Source: Sungkyunkwania multivorans
GTDB lineage: Bacteria; Bacteroidota; Bacteroidia; Flavobacteriales; Flavobacteriaceae
Assembly (NCBI RefSeq): GCF_042675645.1
Contig: NZ_JBHTJH010000004.1
Location: forward strand, 248,001-312,000
DNA: 64,000 bases
Reading direction: 5' to 3'
In this document: piece by piece, positions 27,988-35,661 of the stretch
Layout of the letters: every line of letters starts with the position of its first letter
Numbering within the stretch: the first letter of the stretch is position 1
Program-made: the position numbers and the translations under genes
The notes under the pieces: model-generated
What the model was told of the DNA's origin: nothing
The model's input: only the letters and a program-made list of their open reading frames with translations
The model's database searches: none

Positions 27988-29166
27988 TTAATTTCTCGCT
28001 AAGACCATGGCCGATGCTCCGCCACCGCCATTACAGATGGCCGCAGCACCAAGTTTGGCGTCATTTTGCTGAAGCACACTTAATAAGGTGATCAAAATTC
28101 GCACTCCCGAACATCCCAACGGATGCCCTAGCGATACCGCACCTCCATTAACATTGACATTTTTATCGGTAAGTCCAAGCAACTTCATATTGGCCAATCC
28201 AACTACCGAAAAGGCCTCGTTGAATTCAAAGAAATCGATGGCGTCGATGTCGAGATTTGCTTTTGCCAATGCCTTTGGTAAGGCTTTAGCCGGAGCTGTT
28301 GTGAACCATTTTGGTTCGTGCGCAGCATCTGCATAACTTTTGATCGTGGCCAAGGGTTTTAATCCGAGTTCCTTAGCTTTTTCCTCACTCATAAGGATCA
28401 TAGCACCAGCTCCATCGTTGATGGTTGATGCATTCGCAGCGGTAACGGTTCCTTCTTTGGTAAAAGCTGGTCGTAAGGATGGTATCTTTTCCATCTTTAC
28501 ATTCTTAAATTCTTCATCCTCATTCACCACTATAGGTTCTCCTCTTCGTTGGGGAACTTCTACAGGCACAATTTCGTCATTGAATTTCCCTTCTTTCCAA
28601 GCTGCCGCCGATCGTTTATACGATTGGATGGCAAAGGCGTCTTGATCTTCTCGGGAAAACTCATATTTTTCAGCGCATGCATCCGCACAGACACCCATGG
28701 CGTTATTGTCATAGACATCGACCAGTCCGTCTTTCTGCATTCCATCTTCCATGGTGACTGGCCCGAATTTCGCGGCGGTGCGAGCGTGATAGTAGTGCGG
28801 TATAAGACTCATGTTCTCCATACCTCCAGCGACGATGATATCAGCATCACCCAGCATGATGGCTTGGGCCCCCTGCATCACGGCCTTCATTCCCGATGCG
28901 CACACCTTGTTCACCGTGGTACATGGCACGGTATCAGGAATTCCTGCATAAATTGCAGCCTGTCTTGCAGGGGCTTGCCCGGTTCCAGCTTGAACTACAT
29001 TACCCATCAGCACCTCTTGTACCATTGCTGGGTCTAGTTTTATTTTGTCTAATGCGCCTTTGATAGCGATGGCTCCTAGCTTAGGAGCCGGTATGGTAGA
29101 TAGCGCACCCATAAAGCTCCCGATAGGAGTTCTTGCAGTGGATACGATCACAACTTTTCTGCTCAT
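27988..29166 (-). CDS. Acetyl-CoA C-acetyltransferase (thiolase)
   Basis: This 392-residue type II biosynthetic-type thiolase has nucleophile Cys89 in VNKVCASGMKAV, the His motif NGGAVSLGHPLGCSG and a C-terminal CNGGGGASAM with the second Cys. It condenses or cleaves acetoacetyl-CoA. The gene symbol is left open because thlA, atoB and phaA homologues are not separable here. It leads a two-gene transcript with the NlpC/P60 gene. Confidence 0.92.
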   Translation of the reverse strand: MSRKVVIVSTARTPIGSFMGALSTIPAPKLGAIAIKGALDKIKLDPAMVQEVLMGNVVQAGTGQAPARQAAIYAGIPDTVPCTTVNKVCASGMKAVMQGAQAIMLGDADIIVAGGMENMSLIPHYYHARTAAKFGPVTMEDGMQKDGLVDVYDNNAMGVCADACAEKYEFSREDQDAFAIQSYKRSAAAWKEGKFNDEIVPVEVPQRRGEPIVVNEDEEFKNVKMEKIPSLRPAFTKEGTVTAANASTINDGAGAMILMSEEKAKELGLKPLATIKSYADAAHEPKWFTTAPAKALPKALAKANLDIDAIDFFEFNEAFSVVGLANMKLLGLTDKNVNVNGGAVSLGHPLGCSGVRILITLLSVLQQNDAKLGAAAICNGGGGASAMVLARN

Positions 29167-29268
29167 GATTCAAAATTTCATTTATTGATGCGAATTTAGG
29201 TATTTTTAAAACAAAAAGGGCTTTTATGTTAATTTAACAAGGAGGCAGTGCAATCATTTTTTTAATGC

Positions 29269-29276
29269 TATTTTTG
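29269..29276 (+). promoter_or_regulatory. Possible -7 box of the PgpH-like gene
   Basis: TATTTTTG fits TAnnTTTG and lies 18 nt before the ATG at 29295. I find no convincing TTG at the -33 distance, so this is tentative. Confidence 0.3.
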
Positions 29277-29294
29277 AACGATCAATCGTGATAG

Positions 29295-31370
29295 ATGAAA
29301 CAAATTGTTAGACAATTTTATAAAAATCAATCGCTTCTATATAAGCTATTCTTATATGTGGCCTCGACGGTGCTCATCGTATACTTCTTTCCAAAGGGTG
29401 GGAAGTTCAAGTATGAGTTTCAGAAAGGAAAGCCTTGGCAATATGAGACGTTGGTGGCACCCTTTGATTTTGCCATTGAAAAACCTGAGGAAGAACTAGA
29501 GGAGGAGCGGACCGCTGTGATCGACAACGCGAGGCAGTATTACGATTTTGACCTGGACATCTATAATCGGGTCAAAGAATCATTACCCGCCAGTTTTGAA
29601 AGGTTCTTCTCAGGTGATGAACAGCCTAAAGGATTTAAGAAGAAGGAGCTTAAGGCCTTTGCAGACAAATTACTTGATCAGATCTATGAAAACGGGATCC
29701 TTCCTAGAAATGTCGTCAATGAGGGAAGTGCGATTGTTACATTGATCAAGGATAAGCAGAGCAATGAGATACATTTTGATCGATTTTTAACGCCCAATGA
29801 GGTAAGGAGCTTTATTAGGGTGCGGTCTAGAGGAACCAAGTTTGAACCATTGGCAGACCAGTACTATAATATGTTCTTTGATATTCTTCAACCGAACGTT
29901 ACCTTAAATAAAAAGTTTACCGAGCAGGAGCTTCAGCAGCGATTGCTAAATATATCCTATACCAGGGGAAGTATCGTTAGAGGAGAACGTATCATCGCCA
30001 AAGGAGAGGTCGTAGAAGGCGAGAAATTCAACGTACTCAATTCTTTAAAGAACGAATACGAGTCACAACTGTGGAGCGAGTCCAACCAAAATTGGATCGT
30101 TTTTGGTTATACGATCTTGGTGGCATTGACATTGTTGATGCTTTTGTTATTCCTTCGAAAGTATCGTGCTTCGATCTATGAGGATAATAACAAGGTTACT
30201 TTCATCTTTTTCAACATCATCTTCATGGTGTTCCTCACAACCTTGGTTGTAAAATACGATATTGGGTTGTTGGTCAAGTATAAAGTGAATTATGTCTATA
30301 TCGTGCCGTTGTGTATCCTTCCCTTGATCATCAAAGCATTTTTCGATGCCCGGTTGGGATTGTTTACACATGTGCTCACCCTCTTGCTGTTAGGGTTTAT
30401 AGTGCCAAATAGTTTCGAGTATATTTTCCTTCAGATCATCGCCGGAATTGTCACGATTCTTACCGTATCGGAATTATATAAGCGCGCGAATCTCTTTATA
30501 TCTGTCGGACAGATAACTTTGATATACATCATCAGTTATTTTGCCTTTTACATCATCCATGAGGGAAATTTGTCCAATATAGAATGGATGACCTTTGGGT
30601 TGTTCGTTATCAATGGTCTCGCAACCTTATTTGCCCAACCGTTGATATACATTTATGAGAAAATATTTGGTTTGGTCTCCGATGTATCGCTTTTAGAGCT
30701 TTCCGATACCAATTCGAAGTTATTGAAAGAGTTGTCCAATAAGGCCCCTGGCACCTTTCATCATTCGTTACAAGTGGCCAATTTGGCTGAAGCAGCGGCC
30801 AACGAAATAGGGGCGAATGCGATGCTTGTGAGAGTGGGGGCGTTGTACCACGATATCGGCAAGATGAACAATCCGACCTATTTCACCGAAAATCAAGCCA
30901 CCTCGGTGAATCCTCACAACGAATTGGCTCCGACCGAGAGCGCCCGAATAATTATCGATCACGTGATTGAAGGTATCAAGATCGCGAAGCGGAATAATTT
31001 GCCAGATCGTGTTATCGATTTTATAAGGACGCACCATGGGACGACCACGGTGTATTATTTCTACAAGCAGCAAGAGGGAATGGAAGAAGGGGTTAATATC
31101 GAAGACTTTAGATATCCCGGACCGATACCATTCTCCAAGGAAACGGCTATCCTGATGATGAGCGATGCGGTAGAAGCAGCTTCCAAGAGCTTAAAGGAGC
31201 CTACAGCTTCGGTCATTGACACCTTTGTAGAACAGATCATCGATGGGCAAATGGGAAATAAACAATTTCTAAATGCGAATATAACGTTTAAGGAAATTCA
31301 GCAGATAAAGAAGGTGTTGAAGCGCAAGCTGAATAATATTTATCACTTGCGAATAGAGTATCCGGAATGA
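29295..31370 (+). CDS. 7TM-HD phosphodiesterase (PgpH-like, probable c-di-AMP hydrolase)
   Basis: The product has 691 residues. One N-terminal membrane helix (18-33) is followed by a large extracytoplasmic 7TMR-HDED-like domain to about residue 260, then seven membrane helices (about 265-455). A cytoplasmic HD domain carries HHSLQVANLAEAAA, HDIGKM with His519/Asp520, and DFIRTHHG. This is the layout of Listeria PgpH, which degrades cyclic di-AMP. The substrate is inferred from the family. The gene is monocistronic, divergent from the thiolase. Confidence 0.9.
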   Translation: MKQIVRQFYKNQSLLYKLFLYVASTVLIVYFFPKGGKFKYEFQKGKPWQYETLVAPFDFAIEKPEEELEEERTAVIDNARQYYDFDLDIYNRVKESLPASFERFFSGDEQPKGFKKKELKAFADKLLDQIYENGILPRNVVNEGSAIVTLIKDKQSNEIHFDRFLTPNEVRSFIRVRSRGTKFEPLADQYYNMFFDILQPNVTLNKKFTEQELQQRLLNISYTRGSIVRGERIIAKGEVVEGEKFNVLNSLKNEYESQLWSESNQNWIVFGYTILVALTLLMLLLFLRKYRASIYEDNNKVTFIFFNIIFMVFLTTLVVKYDIGLLVKYKVNYVYIVPLCILPLIIKAFFDARLGLFTHVLTLLLLGFIVPNSFEYIFLQIIAGIVTILTVSELYKRANLFISVGQITLIYIISYFAFYIIHEGNLSNIEWMTFGLFVINGLATLFAQPLIYIYEKIFGLVSDVSLLELSDTNSKLLKELSNKAPGTFHHSLQVANLAEAAANEIGANAMLVRVGALYHDIGKMNNPTYFTENQATSVNPHNELAPTESARIIIDHVIEGIKIAKRNNLPDRVIDFIRTHHGTTTVYYFYKQQEGMEEGVNIEDFRYPGPIPFSKETAILMMSDAVEAASKSLKEPTASVIDTFVEQIIDGQMGNKQFLNANITFKEIQQIKKVLKRKLNNIYHLRIEYPE

Positions 31371-31438
31371 TGGATAACTTTGGATTTCAAGATAATAGGA
31401 TGCGCACTACTTTTTTGCGATAAAAAGCCATAAATTTG

Positions 31439-31469
31439 TTGCGTTGTATCGTATGAAAACATACATTTG
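31439..31469 (+). promoter_or_regulatory. Promoter of tRNA-Ser
   Basis: TTG at 31439-31441, 20 nt, then TACATTTG at 31462-31469, a perfect -7 box. It lies 40 nt upstream of the mature tRNA. Confidence 0.65.
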
Positions 31470-31509
31470 CAACCGCAAAATCAGATAGCGAAGTTCATTT
31501 AAATATTTA

Positions 31510-31591
31510 GGAGAGGTGGCAGAGTGGTAATGCAGCAGCCTGCTAAGCTGTCAACCTTCGGGTTGCCCGGGTTCGAATCCCGGTCTCTCCG
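31510..31591 (+). tRNA. tRNA-Ser(GCT)
   Basis: Acceptor stem GGAGAGG/TCTCTCC, anticodon stem GCAGC/GCTGT with loop CTGCTAA (anticodon GCT), and a long variable arm (CAACC-TTC-GGTTG) typical of class II tRNA-Ser. The T arm GGGTTCGAATCCC is intact. The CCA end is not encoded. Confidence 0.95.
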
Positions 31592-31596
31592 CCTGC

Positions 31597-31632
31597 GTCG
31601 GCCGAAACCCTTTAGGTGTAGGCCGACTTTTT
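31597..31632 (+). terminator. Terminator after tRNA-Ser
   Basis: The stem GTCGGCC/GGCCGAC with a 17-nt loop is followed by TTTTT. It starts 6 nt after the tRNA. A second palindrome (GCCGAACTTCGGC, then GGCGGATAGATCCGCC overlapping) follows at about 31638-31663. Confidence 0.8.
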
Positions 31633-31672
31633 AATAAGCCGAACTTCGGCGGATAGATCCGCCTTTCAGGAG

Positions 31673-31715
31673 TTGGTATTTGAAATATTGATCATTCACA
31701 CCATTCGGGGTGTAG
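31673..31715 (+). repeat. Direct repeat copy 1: tRNA-Pro upstream region plus first bases of the gene
   Basis: This segment closely matches 31792-31835, which carries the leader and the first 10 nt of the intact tRNA-Pro. The match includes 18 identical bases, ACACCATTCGGGGTGTAG. After that the copy diverges into unrelated palindromic sequence (CCGCA/TGCGG). It looks like the 5' remnant of a lost tRNA-Pro duplicate. Confidence 0.7.
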
Positions 31716-31825
31716 TACCGCAACAAGTGCGGCACAGGCTCCGCCCGTCATCGGGCTACTAGGTTTTGGAGTAGTTATTGAAACTTAGTATTTGGTATTT
31801 GACATATTGTTTTATTTACACCATT

Positions 31826-31900
31826 CGGGGTGTAGCGTAGCCCGGTCATCGCGCCTGCTTTGGGAGCAGGAGGTCGCAGGTTCGAATCCTGCCACCCCGA
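31826..31900 (+). tRNA. tRNA-Pro(TGG)
   Basis: Acceptor stem CGGGGTG/CACCCCG with discriminator A at 31900. The anticodon loop TTTGGGA sits between CCTGC and GCAGG (anticodon TGG), and the T arm is GCAGGTTCGAATCCTGC. CCA is present in the DNA at 31901-31903. Confidence 0.95.
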
Positions 31901-31905
31901 CCAAC

Positions 31906-31936
31906 AAAAGCCAGACACACTGTGTCTGGCTTTTTT
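31906..31936 (+). terminator. Terminator after tRNA-Pro
   Basis: The stem AAAAGCCAGACA/TGTCTGGCTTTT is followed by TTTTTT, beginning 3 nt after the encoded CCA. Confidence 0.85.
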
Positions 31937-31983
31937 GTTTTCAGCGATGCAAGCTCGCTTGCAAGCGCATGGAAAACAAAAAA
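31931..31983. repeat. Long imperfect palindrome after the tRNA-Pro terminator
   Basis: The outer arms TTTTTTGTTTTC and GAAAACAAAAAA are perfect reverse complements (12 nt). Inside is GCAAG-CTCG-CTTGC. The left arm shares its T-run with the terminator. Confidence 0.6.
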
Positions 31984-32054
31984 GACACCAAGCGCAGCTT
32001 GGTAGGCTTTTATTGAGCAACACAACCCTTTTCAGGATCAGGAGCGAAGCGAGT

Positions 32055-32130
32055 AATCTTGCCACCCCGACGATATATGCTACACATACATATGTTTGGC
32101 TTTTCTTGTTTTTCTTCGATACTGTTTTTA
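32055..32130 (+). pseudogene. Decayed 3' end of a second tRNA-Pro plus its terminator
   Basis: AATCTTGCCACCCCGAC at 32055-32071 differs by one base from the 3' end of the intact tRNA-Pro. The following bases (TATGTTTGGCTTTTCTTGTTTTTC, read in parts) echo the intact gene's terminator. The 5' half of the tRNA is missing, so this copy cannot be functional. Confidence 0.6.
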
Positions 32131-32171
32131 TAACTGACTTTGCTTAAATGATATAGCTTTGCAATAGACGC

Positions 32172-33218
32172 TTAGGTCATTTTATAGTGCTTCAATGGTA
32201 ATTCTCTTAGCATTTTTGCAGCTTGTTCGGCAGTGATATCGCGCTGTGGATTGGCAAGCATCTCATATCCGACCATAAACTTCTTAACTGTGGCCGAACG
32301 CAAAAGCGGAGGGTAGAAACTCATATGTAAATGCCATTCAGGATGAAGTTTGCCGTCTGTTGGGGCCTGGTGTATGCCTGCGGAATACGCAAAGGAGGTC
32401 TGAAACAAATTGTCGTACATGACAGTGAGCTTTTTATAAGCATCTGCAAAAGCTTGCTTTTCGGCATCATTTAATTCTAAAAGACTTGTAATGTGACGTT
32501 TGCTCAGGATCATAGCCTCAAAAGGCCAAATGGCCCAAAAGGGTATCAATACTACAAAATGCTCGTTCTGAAGAAGTATTCTCTCTTGCTTCTGCAACTC
32601 TCTTTCCAAATAATCAGAGAGAAGCGACCTATTGTGCCTTTGAAAGTATTCTAAAAATTGTCTGGATTTTTTCCTTGGTTCTACAGGGATTGATTCTTGT
32701 GCCCATATCTGCCCGTGGGGGTGTGGGTTAGAACACCCCATGATGGCTCCTTTGTTTTCAAAGATCTGAACGTGATTTATATAGTCTCGCTTTCCGAGCG
32801 CTCGGTATTCTGAGACCCAAAGCTCCACTACCTTAGTTATTGCCGCAATGTCCATTTCGGGAATAGTGAGGTCGTGACGCGGAGAAAAGCAAATTACTTT
32901 GCATATTCCTCTTTCACTTTTAGCGATAAAAAGATCGTCTTCCTGAAATTTTCCTATAGGAATATCTGCCCGCAGGGCTGCAAAATCATTCGTGAAGGAA
33001 TAAGTATCGCTGTAGGCTGGATTTTCTTCCCCATTGGCTCTAGTGTTTCCTGGACACAAATAACAATTTGGATCATACTTTGCTCTTACCTCTTGCACAA
33101 CCTTTTCTATCTGTCCCTGCCAAGGACGTTTTGAACGATGTGGTGATACCTGCACCCATTCTCCCGTCAGTGGATTATAGCGGCGATGTGAATGTTCTTC
33201 TAAATTGAATTGTCCCAT
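32172..33218 (-). CDS. galT: Galactose-1-phosphate uridylyltransferase
   Basis: This 348-residue enzyme of the Leloir pathway transfers UMP from UDP-glucose to galactose 1-phosphate. Zinc ligands Cys52/Cys55 lie in NCYLCPGN, and the active-site motif HPHGQ is at 166-170 with nucleophile His168. It is the last gene of the minus-strand sugar operon, 4 nt after galK. No galE or galM is in the window, so these must be elsewhere. Confidence 0.96.
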   Translation of the reverse strand: MGQFNLEEHSHRRYNPLTGEWVQVSPHRSKRPWQGQIEKVVQEVRAKYDPNCYLCPGNTRANGEENPAYSDTYSFTNDFAALRADIPIGKFQEDDLFIAKSERGICKVICFSPRHDLTIPEMDIAAITKVVELWVSEYRALGKRDYINHVQIFENKGAIMGCSNPHPHGQIWAQESIPVEPRKKSRQFLEYFQRHNRSLLSDYLERELQKQERILLQNEHFVVLIPFWAIWPFEAMILSKRHITSLLELNDAEKQAFADAYKKLTVMYDNLFQTSFAYSAGIHQAPTDGKLHPEWHLHMSFYPPLLRSATVKKFMVGYEMLANPQRDITAEQAAKMLRELPLKHYKMT

Positions 33219-33222
33219 GGTC

Positions 33223-34395
33223 TCAAGGCTTTAAAAGATGTGTGCCGTTCACTAATTCTACTTCATAGCATTCGAGTTCAATCTGATACTGCTCCTTGTA
33301 CTTTGTACTTAGTTGATCGATCAGGCGCGGTTTTGCTGTTCTTTTGATCAAATTAATTGTACATCCACCGAATCCGCCTCCCATCATTCGCGACCCTAAA
33401 ACATCGGGATCTTCTTTTACCTGGTTCACTAAAAAATCGAGTTCTTTACAGCTGACCTCATATTTTTCGGATAAGCCTCTATGGGATTCGAATAATAGCG
33501 CTCCGAATGAAGCCAAGTTACGTTGCTTAAGTAGCTGAGTCGCTTTTTGCACTCTTTGATTCTCTTCAATTACATAAGAACAGCGTTTGAAAATAGTATC
33601 TGTGATCGATGCCTTAATGGCGTCCATCATTGTTAAGGTGGCATCCCTTAGACTGTTCACTTTGGGATATTTTTTTTGTAAGGCAGCTACTCCGATCTCA
33701 CAAGAGGACCTGCGCTCATTGTAGGATGATTCTGCTAGGGAATGTTTTACTTTTGAGTTGCACAGAAGTATTTGATATTCTAAAAAGAACAAAGGAAAAT
33801 ACGAATAGGACAAAGATCTACAATCCAACCGAATGACATGATTCTTTTTTCCTTTGATACTAGCAAATTGATCCATGATACCACAACGTACACCAACGAA
33901 ATTATGTTCAGCCATTTGTCCCACTTTCGCAATGTCGATCTTTTTCAAACCTAAATCAAAAAGCACATTCAGTACGAATCCAATACCACACTCCAATGCC
34001 GCCGAGGAAGACAGACCCGATCCAATGGGAATATCGCCACCAAAGACAACATCAAACCCCTGAATTTTCGGATTGGTCTTTTTTAGTTCGACCAAAACAC
34101 CTAATATGTAATTAGCCCAATTAGCTGACATTGGTTCTATCTGACTTATAGCTGCACTCGCTTCTTCATCAAAATCGTAAGAGTACATTCTGACACGCTG
34201 CAGATCATTCTTTTCAAATGCCATGTAAATTCCCTTATTGATGGCTCCAGGCATTACGAGGCCCTCATTATAGTCGGTATGTTCTCCGATAAGATTGATT
34301 CTTCCTGGTGAAAATAACAGTCTGGGACCGGTTCCATATCGCTTTTTGAATATAGTTATCAAACTTGAAATCAAATTCTGTGAATAGATCATCAA
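33223..34395 (-). CDS. galK: Galactokinase
   Basis: This 390-residue GHMP kinase has the galactokinase signature GRINLIGEHTDYNEG near residue 31-45, the ATP motif GSGLSSSAALE and the C-terminal MGGGFGGCTINL. It phosphorylates D-galactose. Its start overlaps the stop of the formylglycine-generating enzyme gene by 4 nt, which indicates translational coupling and places galactose released by the GH2 enzymes as its substrate. Confidence 0.96.
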   Translation of the reverse strand: MMIYSQNLISSLITIFKKRYGTGPRLLFSPGRINLIGEHTDYNEGLVMPGAINKGIYMAFEKNDLQRVRMYSYDFDEEASAAISQIEPMSANWANYILGVLVELKKTNPKIQGFDVVFGGDIPIGSGLSSSAALECGIGFVLNVLFDLGLKKIDIAKVGQMAEHNFVGVRCGIMDQFASIKGKKNHVIRLDCRSLSYSYFPLFFLEYQILLCNSKVKHSLAESSYNERRSSCEIGVAALQKKYPKVNSLRDATLTMMDAIKASITDTIFKRCSYVIEENQRVQKATQLLKQRNLASFGALLFESHRGLSEKYEVSCKELDFLVNQVKEDPDVLGSRMMGGGFGGCTINLIKRTAKPRLIDQLSTKYKEQYQIELECYEVELVNGTHLLKP

Positions 34396-35474
34396 TCCTT
34401 GCTATTGTGAGTTATTAAATCTACGGTGGTCACAGTTCTGAAACCTAAGTGTTCTGATCCTGTATCGTAACTTGTAGCCATTCGTGCAGAGATCCGATAG
34501 CTGGCGCAATAGGAATCGTGACATAAAAATGAACCACCGCGAATCACTTTCTCTTTGGCAAGTGGATTTGTTCGGTTTTTTGGTTTTTCTGGTCCCTTTG
34601 GATTGTCAATAGGTTGGCGACCCGTCAACGCTTTATAATGGTCATAACTATACCAATCTTGGGTCCATTCCCATACATTTCCGGTCATGTCATACAATCC
34701 ATAGGCATTGGAGGGATACGATTTTACGGGAGCGGCTCTTTCATAGCCGTCTTCCTTTGTATTTCGTGTAGGGAACACTCCTTGCCAGGTATTGGCATTT
34801 TGTGTAAGTAGGCTTGCATCGTTTCCCCATGTGAAAATGGCATCTTTAGTACCTCCTCTGGCAGCAAATTCCCATTCAGCTTCTGTAGGTAATCGTCGGT
34901 TTGCCCATTTACAATAGGCAGATGCATCATCATAAGATATATGTACCACCGGATAATTCTCTTTTCCTTCGATGCTACTTCCCTTACCTTCGGGATGTCT
35001 CCAGCTTGCTCCAATTTTCCACTGCCACCATTGTGAATAATCGTTTAAGTTATTTACTGCATGATGTGCGCATTTAAAGGATAGCGATCCCGGTTTCAAT
35101 AATGAATCAGGGGGCTTTGGAGTTCCAGCAGGCAATTGTTTCTTTAACTCTTCCCAATCGACCTCCCGCTCGGCGGTAGTGATATACCCGGTTGCATCAA
35201 CAAATTGCTGGAATTGTCTATTGGTCACTTCGGTGACGTCCATAAAAAAGCCGTCTACCTTTACGGCATGTCTTGGCTTTTCATCGTTTCTGGCAGAGGA
35301 ATCTCCTTCAACGGCCCCACGGTAATACTCGCCACCGGGTATCCAAACCATTCCTTCTGGTGTGCCCATCTCAACATTGCGTTTTCCATGAGCATTTTTT
35401 GGTGAAGGCACTTCCTCCTTATTGTTTTCGCAGGAAATAAGGATCATCAATATTATGCAAAGCAGGTTTCTCAT
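34392..35474 (-). CDS. Formylglycine-generating enzyme (sulfatase maturation), lipoprotein
   Basis: This 360-residue SUMF1-family protein has a lipoprotein signal (lipobox Cys15). It shows the family core: GMVWIPGGEYYRG, DVTEVTNRQFQQFV, RRLPTEAEWEFAARGG, GNVWEWTQDWY and, decisively, the redox/copper cysteine pair Cys318 and Cys323 in GGSFLCHDSYCASYR. This pair distinguishes true formylglycine-generating enzymes from other SUMF1 proteins. It would convert the active-site Cys of the two Cys-type sulfatases in this locus. The lipid anchor places it in the periplasm with those sulfatases. Confidence 0.88.
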   Translation of the reverse strand: MRNLLCIILMILISCENNKEEVPSPKNAHGKRNVEMGTPEGMVWIPGGEYYRGAVEGDSSARNDEKPRHAVKVDGFFMDVTEVTNRQFQQFVDATGYITTAEREVDWEELKKQLPAGTPKPPDSLLKPGSLSFKCAHHAVNNLNDYSQWWQWKIGASWRHPEGKGSSIEGKENYPVVHISYDDASAYCKWANRRLPTEAEWEFAARGGTKDAIFTWGNDASLLTQNANTWQGVFPTRNTKEDGYERAAPVKSYPSNAYGLYDMTGNVWEWTQDWYSYDHYKALTGRQPIDNPKGPEKPKNRTNPLAKEKVIRGGSFLCHDSYCASYRISARMATSYDTGSEHLGFRTVTTVDLITHNSKD

Positions 35475-35661
35475 TACTCTATGTTCACGCTTGAAAATAA
35501 ATATAAATAAATATCAGCAGGATTCTTATTGAGACTATAATTTGGTGCGTTTGGCTCAACCAATAAGCGCTTAGCAACTTCTATAGAACTTCGACCATAA
35601 AATGGAAGATAACGGCGGCAGACAAGGTTGTATCTAGATCAGCAACTTCGTCCATAGACTA

